Positions 28,709 to 38,167 of a stretch of DNA of 64,000 nucleotides are shown here, piece by piece; the first letter of the stretch is position 1, and each line of letters opens with the position of its first letter. A program made the position numbers and the translations under genes. Origin of the DNA: CAVQJU01 sp963712905 (GTDB lineage: Bacteria; Acidobacteriota; Vicinamibacteria; Vicinamibacterales; CAVVIG01); assembly GCA_963712905.1 (NCBI GenBank), contig CAVQJU010000011.1:62001-126000 (forward strand), read 5' to 3'. The notes beneath the pieces were generated by a model. The model did not search any database, was not told the DNA's origin, and worked only from the letters and a program-made list of their open reading frames with translations.

Positions 28709-29653
28709 ATGAAACGAATCACCTTTCTGGCAGCCCTCGTCACCGTTGGCTCCCTGTCGCTCGGCGTCGCAGCGTTCCAGCAGCCCCCGGCCGGCGCCGC
28801 GGCACCCCGCGTCGTCGAAGTCGAAAAGCTGCGCGACAACCTGTGGATGCTCAAGGGGGGCGGCGGGAACACCGCAGTGTTCGTGCGGACCGACGGCATC
28901 ACGGTCGTCGACACGAAGAACCCCGGCTGGGGCCAGCCGATCCTCGACCAGATCAAGAAGATCAGCGACAAGCCGATCACGACGATCATCAACACCCACA
29001 CGCACGGCGATCACGTGAGCGGCAACGTCGAGTTCCCCGCGTCGGTCGAGATCATCGTCCAGGAGAACACCAAGGCCAACATGCAGGAGATGCGCGGACC
29101 GACCGGCATCGCCCCGCCGGCAGGCGGCCCGGCCCCGAACATCTTCAAGGCCAACAACGGCAAGGGCATGGCGACCAAGACCTTCAAGGACAAGATGACG
29201 GTCGGCAAGGGCCCCGACGAAGTCGATCTGTTCTACTTCGGCCGCGGGCACACGAACGGCGATGCCTGGGTCGTCTTCCCGGCGCTGCGCCTCGCGCACG
29301 CGGGCGACATCTTCTCGGGCAAGAACCTCCCGCTGCTCGACGCGAACAACGGCGGCAGCGGCGTCGCCATCGGCGACACGCTCGCCAAGGCCGCCAAGAG
29401 CCTGAAGAACATCGACACCATCATCACCGGCCACAGCACGACGATGACGATGGCCGACCTGGCGGAGTACGCCGAGTTCAACAAGGACTTCATGAAGGAA
29501 GTCCAGGCCGGGAAGAAGGCCGGCAAGTCCGTCGACGACATCGCCAACGCCTGGAAGATGCCCGAGAAGTACAAGGGCTACACGGTGCCGACCGCCGCCG
29601 CGCTGACGCGGCTCAAGGCCAACGTGCAGATCGTCATGGACGAGACAAAATAA
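28709..29653 (+). CDS. Exported MBL-fold metallohydrolase
   Basis: 314 residues, signal peptide about 1-23. Zinc motif HTHGDH at 97-102 (INTHTHGDHVSGN), then FGRGHTNGDAWVVFP, RLAHAGDIFSG and ITGHSTTM provide the remaining ligands. An insertion around 115-150 (GPTGIAPPAGGPAPN) separates the first and second metal-binding halves. Same subgroup as the gene at 22898 but only moderately similar. The stop is followed immediately by the GTG of the next gene, with a terminator hairpin just beyond. Confidence 0.87.
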   Translation: MKRITFLAALVTVGSLSLGVAAFQQPPAGAAAPRVVEVEKLRDNLWMLKGGGGNTAVFVRTDGITVVDTKNPGWGQPILDQIKKISDKPITTIINTHTHGDHVSGNVEFPASVEIIVQENTKANMQEMRGPTGIAPPAGGPAPNIFKANNGKGMATKTFKDKMTVGKGPDEVDLFYFGRGHTNGDAWVVFPALRLAHAGDIFSGKNLPLLDANNGGSGVAIGDTLAKAAKSLKNIDTIITGHSTTMTMADLAEYAEFNKDFMKEVQAGKKAGKSVDDIANAWKMPEKYKGYTVPTAAALTRLKANVQIVMDETK

Positions 29654-30652
29654 GTGCACCGTCGGACAGTCCAGGCCGCGCTGCTCGTCAGCGCGGCCTT
29701 TTTTGTTTCGGTCAATGCGCAGACGCCGACCCCGGCCGAGCAGGTGGCGCCGAAGGCCCGCGGCTACGTCGCTCCGCGCACGGCGTGGGGCGATCCCGAT
29801 CTGAACGGCATCTGGCCCAGCATCGACATGGTCCGCGTGCCGGTCCAGCGCGCGCCGCAGTACGGCACGCGCCTCTTCATGACGGCGGACGAGCACGCCA
29901 TCCTCGAAAAACGGGAACAGGAACAGATCGTCCGGATGGCGGCCGACGGCGCCGGCGGCGCGACCGGAGCTCCCGGCCACTGGGTGGAGTGGGGCAAGAC
30001 GCAGCTGCAGACATCCCTGCTGATCGACCCTCCCGATGGGCGGATGCCGCCGATGACGCCCGCAGGCCAGGCCCGTACGGCCGCGGCGCCCAAAGGGACG
30101 CTGTTCGGCGCGCAGCTGGACAGCCCGGACGATTTCTCGATGTGGGAGCGCTGCATTTCGCGCGGCGCGCTCGGTTCGACGCTGCCCGTCCTGTACAACA
30201 GCGGGATCGACATCACGCAGGGGTCCGGTTTCGTGGCCATCCGCTACGAAATGATCCACGACTACCGGATCATCCCGCTCGGCAGCCGTCCGCACCTGCC
30301 GTCATCCATCAAGCAGTACATGGGCGACGCGCGCGGCCATTTCGAAGGCGACACGCTCATCGTCGAGACGACGAATTTCACCGAGAGGATTGGCGTCGGA
30401 CTGAGCGGCGGCGGGACGCCGAACAGCTTCGCGATGCGGCTGACCGAGCGGTTCACGCGCGTGTCGAAGGACACGATCCGCTACGAAGCGACCGTCAACG
30501 ATCCGGACACCTGGACGGCGCCGTGGACCGTTGCGTTCCCGCTGACCCGCATGCCGGACTACGGCATGTTCGAGTACGCCTGCCACGAAGGCAACCACGG
30601 CCTCAGGAACGCCCTCAGCGGCTCACGCGCCGAAGAACACGCTCAGAAGTAG
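29654..30652 (+). CDS. Exported protein of unknown function (DLxGxW type)
   Basis: 332 residues starting at GTG directly after the MBL stop. The leader QAALLVSAAFFVSVNAQ is a plausible signal peptide even though its codons overlap a terminator-like hairpin. Conserved-looking blocks are AWGDPDLNGIWPS, LLIDPPDGRMPPMTPAGQAR, WERCISRGALGS, VAIRYEMIHDYRIIPLGSRP, GDARGHFEGDTLIVETTNF, and a final YGMFEYACHEGNHGLRN. This is an abundant secreted family in Vicinamibacterales-type genomes without an assigned role. DLNGIW and LIVETTNF recall lipocalin-like folds. Its TAG stop lies in a palindromic element. Confidence 0.7.
   Translation: MHRRTVQAALLVSAAFFVSVNAQTPTPAEQVAPKARGYVAPRTAWGDPDLNGIWPSIDMVRVPVQRAPQYGTRLFMTADEHAILEKREQEQIVRMAADGAGGATGAPGHWVEWGKTQLQTSLLIDPPDGRMPPMTPAGQARTAAAPKGTLFGAQLDSPDDFSMWERCISRGALGSTLPVLYNSGIDITQGSGFVAIRYEMIHDYRIIPLGSRPHLPSSIKQYMGDARGHFEGDTLIVETTNFTERIGVGLSGGGTPNSFAMRLTERFTRVSKDTIRYEATVNDPDTWTAPWTVAFPLTRMPDYGMFEYACHEGNHGLRNALSGSRAEEHAQK
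29674..29704 (+). terminator. Intrinsic terminator-like hairpin inside the start of the next gene
   Basis: GGCCGCGCTG (29674-29683), a five-base loop, CAGCGCGGCC (29689-29698) and six T. A perfect 10-bp GC-rich stem plus T6 is a textbook Rho-independent terminator. It begins 20 bases after the MBL stop and lies in the signal-peptide codons of the downstream gene. Confidence 0.75.
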
Positions 30653-30672
30653 TGCAGGCCTTCAGGCCTGCC
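30649..30672. repeat. Palindromic element, GCAGGCC stem
   Basis: GTAG, T, hairpin GCAGGCCTTCAGGCCTGC. Its TAG is the stop of the upstream gene (30650-30652). Same stem as the copy at 18783. Confidence 0.85.
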
Positions 30673-30675
30673 GGA

Positions 30676-31455
30676 TCAGAAGTACAGCCTGATGCCGCCG
30701 CCGGCCTGAATTCCTCCGGCATCCGACTTCGGGCTCGTCAGCGCGCCCGACAATGGGAACTCGACCGAGGTGTGCGAGTAACGCACCAGCCCGCCGATGC
30801 CGATGTTCTTCGAAAGTTTGACCGCAAAGTCCACGCCGGCATTGACTCCCACGCTGTCGGCGCTGGCCCTGGTCGTTGACGCGGCCGTAAAGGTAGCCGT
30901 GTCGTACGGGTAGCGTTCGGCGAACGTGATGCCGGTGACCAGATCCTGCGTGACGTGGAACCACGACGGCCCGACCGAGACCGCGATGTCGACGCTCTTG
31001 CCAGCCCGGATCACGTAGGCCGCCTGCACGTGGGTGACGAGCTCGTTCCGCTCGAGGCCGCCAGCCACTCCGGCCACCGAGCGCGGCGTGTTGTAGAAGA
31101 AGGGATGGGGGATGGCCGACGCGATGTCACCGTCGTTCTGTTTCATGAACGACGAGACGGTGACGCCGGCATGCAGGCCCCCGGCCACCCTGACGAGTAC
31201 GCCGCCGTCGAAGAAGGCGCCGCTTCCGACGTTGTACGACGTGTCGACGGTCGCGTTCTCCGCGTAGATTGGTCTGGTCGTCGAGCTCGTGACCGCGATC
31301 GATGACGGCTGCACGCCTCCGTTGGCGCTGATACGAACGCGCGGGCGCGCTGGGCCACGGGCGGGTGGCGTGGCCTGGGCGCTTTGCGCGCGGACCGTCC
31401 CGGCGCCCGCGCCGGCGAGAACCATCCAGACTCCGATTGCCGTGATGGCTCGCAT
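30676..31455 (-). CDS. Outer-membrane beta-barrel protein of unknown function
   Basis: 259 residues, signal peptide ending GTVRAQ. Alternating strands typical of small barrels: SGAFFDGGVLVRVAGGLHAG, THVQAAYVIRAGKSVDIAVS, SVGVNAGVDFAVKLSKNIGI, GLVRYSHTSVEF, and the C-terminal GGGIRLYF with terminal Phe as an assembly signal. The start overlaps the stop of the M4 protease by one base, so it is translated after it. It may be a surface partner or simply co-expressed. Confidence 0.7.
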   Translation of the reverse strand: MRAITAIGVWMVLAGAGAGTVRAQSAQATPPARGPARPRVRISANGGVQPSSIAVTSSTTRPIYAENATVDTSYNVGSGAFFDGGVLVRVAGGLHAGVTVSSFMKQNDGDIASAIPHPFFYNTPRSVAGVAGGLERNELVTHVQAAYVIRAGKSVDIAVSVGPSWFHVTQDLVTGITFAERYPYDTATFTAASTTRASADSVGVNAGVDFAVKLSKNIGIGGLVRYSHTSVEFPLSGALTSPKSDAGGIQAGGGIRLYF

Positions 31456-33131
31456 CAGTTCACCCCCACGGCGGTCCAGGCGTCGCGGACGGCGTTGTAC
31501 GGCGCGCTGTTGAGCCCGTAGAGATCCTGCGCCGCGCGCAGCGTGACGGCCCGCGCCACCGAGAAGTTCGCGTTGGCAGGCATCAGTTGCGTGAAGCCGC
31601 GGTAGAACACCTTCTCGATCTGCTCGCGATTGGAGGCGCCGACGCCCTGCACACGAAGGCCGGACGTGCGGTTCGTGCCGCCTTCGATGGCGAGGTAGAA
31701 GGCGTGGTTGGGAATGCCGGAATTGGTGTGCACGCCGCCGTTGTCGTTGTCCTCGTCTGGCGGCAGCAGCACCCGCTTGCTGTAGTGATCGGGTTGGCCG
31801 AAGAGGCCGGGATCGGACATCGAGCGGACTCCATCGAGCGCGCCCGGCAGCGCCGCCCGGGCGATGTCTTCCCCGAGGAGGTAGTCCGCTCTCAGCAGGC
31901 CCGTCCCAGGGGGCTGAAAGAAGAACTCGACGCTGGTGCCCATGATGTCCGAGAAGGCCTCGTTGAGCGCCCCGGACTCGTTGACGTATTCCAGGTTCGA
32001 CGAGTAGTTCGTCACGCCGTGCGTGAGCTCGTGCGCGACCACGTCGAGCGCCCCCGAGAAATAGTCGAGAAATTGCCCGGTCGTCAGGTAGGTGCCGCCA
32101 GGGATCCCTTCGCCGTAGACCATGATCCCGCCCGCGCACTGACCGCAGTAGAACGCGTTGAAGAACAGGTCGCCGATGATCGGGCCGGGCTCGACCAGAT
32201 CGGACCGCTGCACGGAATGAACCATGTTTCGGAGAGGGTGGTCCGCGTTGTCGAGGCCGCGGCGTCCGAAGCGCTTGAAGTAGTAGTCGTACGTGTACGC
32301 CGAGTACGTGTGGGCATCGACGACCGCGGCGTCGGTCCAGTTGTTCGACGTGCTCGACGCGATGTCAGCTGTTGAGAGCGGGATGACGTCGTTGAGAATA
32401 TTGACCGCCCGGACGGTGTTGCCGCGCATGTCGTAGGTCACGATGGACGGGGGCCTCAGCGGATCGGAGGCGAGGAAGGCGCCGCCGGAGCTCGTGGCGC
32501 TCACCTTCTTGTCGTCGCCGAGCACGCCGGTGCCATGCCCGATGGAGGCATTCGCGAGCTGGCGCTGCAGCATCCCGTAGTGCCGGAGCAGCTGCCCGTT
32601 GCCGGCATCAACGAAGTAGCGGACAACGTCGCGCCTGGTCATGAGCTCGCCGACCCACGCGAGCCTGAAGCTGTCGTCGATCGGCAGGACCACCAGCTCC
32701 GGACGGTGATCGCGCAAGAATCGGGCGCCGCCGATGCGCTCGATCGCCGCCACGGCGTCCGACTCCGTCAGCGTGGGAGTGGGGTCGAGGGCGATGCCCG
32801 TGTAGATCACGCCGAACACGGAAACCGCCGACGAATCGTCCAGCTGCCGGCTCAGGCTCCCGCCCCACACCCGCACGCCACGGTGGTATTGGTCGAGCTG
32901 TTCGATGGTGCGCCGCGGGATGAGCGTGTCGGCGCGCTGAAGACGCACGCGCAGCTCGCCGCTTCGCAGCAGCCGGCTGGCCGTGTTGTCCCAGTCGCGC
33001 ACGTCGGCCGGTGCGGAAGGCGTCACGGTCTGTGCACGGACCTGCGCGTGCAATGCCCGCGGCCCGCGGAACGAATGCCAGGCGAAGAAGAAAACGAAAG
33101 TGATGCCGATCGCGGACGCCAGACGTCGCAC
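31455..33131 (-). CDS. Exported M4 (thermolysin) family metalloprotease
   Basis: 558 residues as a preproprotein. It has a signal peptide (about 1-30), an FTP/PepSY-like propeptide (about 60-190: YHRGVRVWGGSLSRQLDD, YFVDAGNGQLLRHYG), and a catalytic domain with HELTH at 367-371, NESGALNEAFSDIMG supplying the Glu ligand at 391, and GGVHTNSGIPNHAFYLAIEG with the transition-state His. It has the complete M4 set. Probably matured by autocleavage outside the cell. A CGQCAG segment near 329-334 may hold a disulfide or metal. Overlaps the barrel gene. Confidence 0.92.
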   Translation of the reverse strand: MRRLASAIGITFVFFFAWHSFRGPRALHAQVRAQTVTPSAPADVRDWDNTASRLLRSGELRVRLQRADTLIPRRTIEQLDQYHRGVRVWGGSLSRQLDDSSAVSVFGVIYTGIALDPTPTLTESDAVAAIERIGGARFLRDHRPELVVLPIDDSFRLAWVGELMTRRDVVRYFVDAGNGQLLRHYGMLQRQLANASIGHGTGVLGDDKKVSATSSGGAFLASDPLRPPSIVTYDMRGNTVRAVNILNDVIPLSTADIASSTSNNWTDAAVVDAHTYSAYTYDYYFKRFGRRGLDNADHPLRNMVHSVQRSDLVEPGPIIGDLFFNAFYCGQCAGGIMVYGEGIPGGTYLTTGQFLDYFSGALDVVAHELTHGVTNYSSNLEYVNESGALNEAFSDIMGTSVEFFFQPPGTGLLRADYLLGEDIARAALPGALDGVRSMSDPGLFGQPDHYSKRVLLPPDEDNDNGGVHTNSGIPNHAFYLAIEGGTNRTSGLRVQGVGASNREQIEKVFYRGFTQLMPANANFSVARAVTLRAAQDLYGLNSAPYNAVRDAWTAVGVN

Positions 33132-33240
33132 AGAGCCTCCAGGGGGCGGATCGAGAAGACCGCCCTTGCGACTATCGGGCTCGGAAAAAATCCCCGTTAG
33201 TCAGCAGGCGCTGTGACAGTGAAGGGAGGGGAAGTTGTGC

Positions 33241-33292
33241 GTAGCGTCCGCCTTCAGGCGGACGTTGCCGGCCGGCTGAAGCCGGCCGCTAC
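33241..33292. repeat. Bipartite palindromic element, CGTCCGCC and GCCGGC stems
   Basis: GTAG, hairpin CGTCCGCCTTCAGGCGGACG, linker, hairpin GCCGGCTGAAGCCGGC, CTAC. The TAG read leftward from the final CTAC is the stop of the PQQ dehydrogenase gene (33289-33291). Confidence 0.9.
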
Positions 33293-35307
33293 CTCCGCGG
33301 AAGCGCGAACGCCATGTACTGGGCCGGGCCGGGCGGCGCGGCGATTCCCGTGCCTTCCCGCGGAGCGAACAGCCCGCGCCCGCCGCCGACGCAAAAGATG
33401 ATGTACTCGCGCCCGCCGGCTTCGTAAACGGTCGGCACGCCCTCGACGGCCGCCGGGACGTCCATCGACCACAGCACTTTGCCGGTGTCCTGATCGTAAG
33501 CGCGAATCTTGCGGTCTGATGACGTGCCAACGAAGAGCAGGCCGCCGGCCGTGGCCGTGACGCCGCCGCGCGGCGCGTAGCTGCCGGCTTCGGTCTTGCC
33601 GCCGGGCAGGCCCGGCATCTCGCCGTGCGGAACCTGCCAGACGATCTTCCCGGTGTTCAAGTCGTACGCCGTCAGCTGCGACCACGGCGCGCCGATCGCG
33701 GACATGCCGTTGGCGTAGTTGTTCATGAAGTCGTACGGCGAGTTGTAGGCGACGAAGCCCGCCGGCGCGCCCGGGATCACGGGCGGCGACGGAGGGGCCG
33801 GCGGCGGACCGCCGCGCGCCGCGCCTTCGGGCCCGCCTGGCGCTGGCGCCGGCGCGCCGGCTGCGGCGCCTCCACGTCCTCGTCCGGTCGGGGTTCCGGG
33901 CGGTACGATCGCGAGAAGCGTCGGCAGTTCTTTCGAGACGATGAAGAACGTGCCCTTTGCCGGGTTGATCGCCGAACTGCCCCAGTTTGCGCCGCCGTTG
34001 TGGCCGGGCATCTCGATCGATCCCTGCATACTCGGCGGCGTGAACACGCCTTCGTTGCGCCACTTCTTCAAATTCTCGCGGAGGGCGGACTGTTCCTCGG
34101 CCGTGAGGTACGGGTTGATGTCCTTCTCGGTGAACGACTGCCGCGCGAACGGCGGCGGCAGCGTGGGGATCGGCTGCGTCGGCGACGTCACTTCGCCCGG
34201 CACGTCGGACTGCGGCACCGGCTTCTCTTCGATCGGCCACAGCGGTTTACCGGTGACGCGGTCGAACACGTAGAGCCAGCCCTGCTTGGTGGCCTGCGCC
34301 AGGATGTCGACGTTTCTCCCGTTGTTCCGCACCGTGAGGATCTTCGGCGCCTGCGGGAAGTCGTAGTCCCACAGATCGTGGTGGACGGCCTGGAAGTGCC
34401 ACAGGCGCTTGCCCGTCCGCGCGTCGAGGGCGACGATGCTGTTGCCGAAGAGGTTGTTGCCGATGCGGTTGCCGCCGTAAAAGTCGAAGCGCGCCGTGCC
34501 GAACGGGATGTACGCGATGCCGCGCGCCTCGTCCACCGTCAGCTCGCTCCAGTTGTGCACGCCGCCGCCGCTCGCGAGCGCCGCTTCGGGCCACGTGTCG
34601 GCGCCGAACTCGCCCTTCTCGGGCACGCTGTGGAACGTCCAGACCAGCTTGCCGCTGCGCACGTCGTACGCGTGCGTGTCGCCCGGGTTGGAGATGAACT
34701 GCGCGCCGCCGGCCGGCAGCGAGACGATGAGCAGGTTCTCGAACACGCGCCCGGGATTGCCGGTCTGCAGCGGCCTGAGGCTGGTGACGTCGCGATTCAG
34801 GCCAAGGCGGACGTCCACCCGGCCGTTCTCGCCGAATGTTTCAATCGTCTTGCCGGTCGTGGCGTCGATGGCCGTCAGGAAGCCCGCGTTGAGGTAGAGC
34901 AGCCGGCGATCCTTGCGGTCGGCGCTCTCCCAGTAGTTCATGCCGCGGTCGCCGACGGCCCCCTGGTTCTCGTGCGTCCAGATTTCCTTGCCGGTGGCCG
35001 CGTCCAGCGCGACGACCGACAGGTTCTTCGCGAGCACGTACATCACGCCGTCGACGACGATGGGGTTGAAGCGGTAGGTGCGCATGTCGCCGGTCGGAAA
35101 CGTCCAGGCGACCTCGAGCTTCGACACGTTCGACCTGTTGATCTGGTCGAGCGACGAGTACTGCGACGAATCGGACGCGCCCAGGTACTGGCGCCACGTG
35201 TTGAATTTCGGCTTGCCGCGCTGCTGCGCGCCAGGGACGGCGACGCACACGAGCGTCACTGCAGCGAGAACGCCTGCGGTACGGATGATGCGGGGAGTTG
35301 TTTTCAT
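33289..35307 (-). CDS. Exported PQQ-dependent dehydrogenase (mGDH-like propeller)
   Basis: 672 residues, signal peptide about 1-27. Eight-bladed quinoprotein propeller with repeated W-motifs: ALDAATGKEIWTHENQGAVG, YDVRSGKLVWTF, ALDARTGKRLWHFQAVHHDL followed by WDYDFP, FDRVTGKPLWPIEE, YDLNTGKIVWQV and YDQDTGKVLWSMD. HHDLWDYDFP is the catalytic Asp region of membrane glucose-dehydrogenase-type enzymes, which here lack the N-terminal membrane helices. A Gly/Ala/Pro-rich insertion lies at about 480-530. Likely oxidises a sugar or alcohol in the periplasm; no c-heme motif. Confidence 0.88.
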   Translation of the reverse strand: MKTTPRIIRTAGVLAAVTLVCVAVPGAQQRGKPKFNTWRQYLGASDSSQYSSLDQINRSNVSKLEVAWTFPTGDMRTYRFNPIVVDGVMYVLAKNLSVVALDAATGKEIWTHENQGAVGDRGMNYWESADRKDRRLLYLNAGFLTAIDATTGKTIETFGENGRVDVRLGLNRDVTSLRPLQTGNPGRVFENLLIVSLPAGGAQFISNPGDTHAYDVRSGKLVWTFHSVPEKGEFGADTWPEAALASGGGVHNWSELTVDEARGIAYIPFGTARFDFYGGNRIGNNLFGNSIVALDARTGKRLWHFQAVHHDLWDYDFPQAPKILTVRNNGRNVDILAQATKQGWLYVFDRVTGKPLWPIEEKPVPQSDVPGEVTSPTQPIPTLPPPFARQSFTEKDINPYLTAEEQSALRENLKKWRNEGVFTPPSMQGSIEMPGHNGGANWGSSAINPAKGTFFIVSKELPTLLAIVPPGTPTGRGRGGAAAGAPAPAPGGPEGAARGGPPPAPPSPPVIPGAPAGFVAYNSPYDFMNNYANGMSAIGAPWSQLTAYDLNTGKIVWQVPHGEMPGLPGGKTEAGSYAPRGGVTATAGGLLFVGTSSDRKIRAYDQDTGKVLWSMDVPAAVEGVPTVYEAGGREYIIFCVGGGRGLFAPREGTGIAAPPGPAQYMAFALPRR

Positions 35308-35343
35308 AAGGAAATCGGCCGGCCGATTATATCCCGTGCCGTG

Positions 35344-38130
35344 TCACTTTCCGATCGCCGGCACCCGCTGTTTGAGCTCTTCGAACCAGTGCTCGACGAC
35401 GACCATGCTGGCCGGTGTCGTGCCTGGGTCGCTCTGTGCGCTGTCTTTCAGCATCAGGAACCGCTGGCCGTCGGGCGACACCTCATACTGGCGTGGCGGA
35501 AATGGCGTCGGATATTTTGCATCCAACACCTTCGCCGGCTTGCCCGCGCTGAACGTCGATCCGGACGTGTCAACCGGCACCGCGATGAGCGTATTCGATG
35601 CATCCAGGTAGAACAGCTCGCGGCCATTCCGTGACCACACGGGTCGTGTGCCACCCGCCGTTGAGATTTGCCAGCGGCCGCTGTCGACTTCGGGAAACGG
35701 CCGCACGTAGACTTCGGTGCGACCCTCAGTCGACTGGTATGCGATGTAGCGGCCGTCCGGTGAGAACTCGGACCAGACGCCGTCGAACAGGGTCTCGCCG
35801 GATGGCTCCAGCAGCGACAGGGTCGCACTGGCAGCCACTGATGTCGGTCGAATCGCGAAGTTCGCGATACGAAACAGCCGGGTGCGATACACAACGCTGG
35901 GCGCCGTCGGGACAGGGACGCCTTCAGTGATGAGGAGTCTTCCGTCCGCGGTGATGGACGTCTGATACTGCGCGTTGGCGCTCGTCGTGAGCCGTTCGAC
36001 GGCGCCGGTGCCGTCCGCGGCCGCGCTGTACAGGTTGGACGCCCCCGTGCGGTTCGACGTGAAGATGATCCGCCGCCCATCGGGCGTCCAGAGCGGCAGT
36101 CCATTGATGCCCGGGCCGAAGGTCAGGCGCCGTAGCGTGGTGAGGGCACGGTCCCAGATCCAGATGTCGGTGCTCTGCTCGCTCGACAAGACAATGACCG
36201 CCAGGCGCGTGCCGTCCGGTGACAGGCGCGGGACACCGTAGGCCCGGAGTGGCGCGCCGATCGATTCCTCGCGCCCATTCCGGTCGACCCACACGAGCGA
36301 CTTCGGCGTTCTCTGCACGGTCGTTCCACCCGAGACGTAGAACAGCGTGCCTTGCCTCGACACCGCGTAGTTGGCCGCGCCGGTCGGCTTGATCATCACG
36401 TCCTCGACAACCGTTACCGGGGCGCCGAGCACTTCGAGCCGGGCGAGATCGAACCGGACGGCGCGCAACGCACCGCCGGCCGCGTAGATCAGATAGCCAC
36501 CTCGGCCGTCGTCAGCCGACGGATCGACGTACTCGGCCTGGGTGCCACCACGGATGAGCGTTTTGTGACGACCGGTCCGCGAATCGTGGACAGCCACCTG
36601 CGCGTTGTCGGCGTCGCCGCCGCCCATGATCGTGAACAGCACACCGCGGCCACCGGGAAGCATCGATGGGAACGCGTGGTCGCCCTCGTGCTGTGCCGCG
36701 TCGGGCGTGGTCAGAACCGTCGGTTCGCCCCCGTCCGCCGACACACGCCACAAGCCAGTCGCCGGATCGTCGGTGGCGAACACGATCGTGTTGTCGTCGC
36801 CCCAGCTCGCCCCGAGCGAGACACCCGTCAAAGGGGCCAGCGAGGTGGCCGCTCCCCCCGTGATCGACGCTTTCTGGATCTCCGCGCCCGTGAAGAGCCC
36901 GATCCACCGACTATCGGGAGAGGAGAACACGCCAAATCCGGAGACAGGGAGTGCCTGCGCACCGAGTTGATCCGTCGCGCGCACCATTAACTGGCCCCCG
37001 GCGCCGAGACCGCCGCCACCGATGTAAACAAAGGAGCGGCCGTCTGGTGAGAGAGCGATGTCGCGATCGCCGCCAGTCGCATTCAGCGGCTGAGCGGGTG
37101 GTGTCACGATGGCAAAGCGGGACGGGAGGATCGGCGTCACGGGTGCCGGCCGCGTCAGTCCCCAGGTGCCGACCGCGGCGATCGCCATGCCAAAAACCAG
37201 CGCCGCGATCGCCACCGGCGTGACGCGCTGGTGTGGTCCTGTCGCTTCCGCGAGTCTCTCCGCGGCCGGAGACTCCATCGCGTCGTCGATCTCCAGTCGG
37301 GCGCCGGCCGCCGAATCAAGGCGGCCCCTGCGATCCTTCTCCAGGCATCGCCGCAGCAACCTGCGAACCGGCAGCGGTGTGCTGGCCGGCAGGGCGCTCC
37401 AGTCCGGGTCCTTCGTCAGTACGTTCGCCACCGTGCCGGCGACGTCTTGAGCATCGAACGCGCGTCGCCCCGTCAACATCTCATAGAGCACTGCGCCGAA
37501 CGCCCAGAGGTCGGTCCGCGTGTCGACCGCACGCCCGCGGGCCTGCTCGGGGCTCATGTACGCCGGGGTTCCGAGGATGACGTTGTCCTCGGTCGCGAGC
37601 GCGTCGAACGACGACGAGTCCACCGGGTTCGCAGGAGCGTCGGTTGCGTGGTCGAGCGCCTTCGCCAGCCCGAAGTCCAGCACCTTCACCGTGCCGTCTT
37701 CGCGAATCTTGATGTTCGCGGGCTTCAGGTCGCGATGGATGATCCCCCGCCCGTGCGCGGCTTCGAGCGCCAGGGCGATCTGCCTCGCGATCGCCAACGC
37801 TTCATCGATGGGGATGGCGCCCTGCGCGATCCGATCCGCAAGCGTCTGACCGTCGACGAGCTCCATCACCAGCGCGTGCGTGCCGCTGGCATCCTCGAGA
37901 CCGTGAATCTGCGCGACGTGCGGATGATTGAGAGACGCGAGAACCTGCGCTTCCTGCCGAAAGCGCAGGAGTCGCTCGGGGCTCGCGGCGAGGGCGGGCA
38001 GCAGCACCTTGATGGCCACGTCACGATCGAGCGTTGTGTCGCGCGCTCGATACACCTCTCCCGTGCTGCCGGTGCCGAGCAGCCGGTCGATTTCATACGG
38101 GCCGAGAGATGTACCCCGCGCCACGGTCAT
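35344..38130 (-). CDS. Serine/threonine protein kinase with C-terminal TolB-like beta-propeller
   Basis: 928 residues. The cytoplasmic kinase domain is at about 12-280: GTGSTGEVYRA, VAIKVL (Lys41), IIHRDLKPANIKI (Asp134), LDFGLAKAL and GTPAYMSPEQARG, all catalytic residues present. One transmembrane helix (about 305-324) leads to an extracytoplasmic propeller made of SPDG/TPDG-type blades (SPDGRSFVYIGGG, SPDGTRLAVIVLSS, TPDGRRIIFTSNRTGASNLY, SPDGRYIAYQS). The propeller is a probable ligand sensor. ATG 38130 replaces the longer 38202. It lies 37 bases downstream of a winged-helix/FHA regulator gene, a likely signalling pair. Confidence 0.93.
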   Translation of the reverse strand: MTVARGTSLGPYEIDRLLGTGSTGEVYRARDTTLDRDVAIKVLLPALAASPERLLRFRQEAQVLASLNHPHVAQIHGLEDASGTHALVMELVDGQTLADRIAQGAIPIDEALAIARQIALALEAAHGRGIIHRDLKPANIKIREDGTVKVLDFGLAKALDHATDAPANPVDSSSFDALATEDNVILGTPAYMSPEQARGRAVDTRTDLWAFGAVLYEMLTGRRAFDAQDVAGTVANVLTKDPDWSALPASTPLPVRRLLRRCLEKDRRGRLDSAAGARLEIDDAMESPAAERLAEATGPHQRVTPVAIAALVFGMAIAAVGTWGLTRPAPVTPILPSRFAIVTPPAQPLNATGGDRDIALSPDGRSFVYIGGGGLGAGGQLMVRATDQLGAQALPVSGFGVFSSPDSRWIGLFTGAEIQKASITGGAATSLAPLTGVSLGASWGDDNTIVFATDDPATGLWRVSADGGEPTVLTTPDAAQHEGDHAFPSMLPGGRGVLFTIMGGGDADNAQVAVHDSRTGRHKTLIRGGTQAEYVDPSADDGRGGYLIYAAGGALRAVRFDLARLEVLGAPVTVVEDVMIKPTGAANYAVSRQGTLFYVSGGTTVQRTPKSLVWVDRNGREESIGAPLRAYGVPRLSPDGTRLAVIVLSSEQSTDIWIWDRALTTLRRLTFGPGINGLPLWTPDGRRIIFTSNRTGASNLYSAAADGTGAVERLTTSANAQYQTSITADGRLLITEGVPVPTAPSVVYRTRLFRIANFAIRPTSVAASATLSLLEPSGETLFDGVWSEFSPDGRYIAYQSTEGRTEVYVRPFPEVDSGRWQISTAGGTRPVWSRNGRELFYLDASNTLIAVPVDTSGSTFSAGKPAKVLDAKYPTPFPPRQYEVSPDGQRFLMLKDSAQSDPGTTPASMVVVEHWFEELKQRVPAIGK

Positions 38131-38167
38131 GTGCGTGTCGGCTTCCTTCGTATCGGTCGACGCCTGC

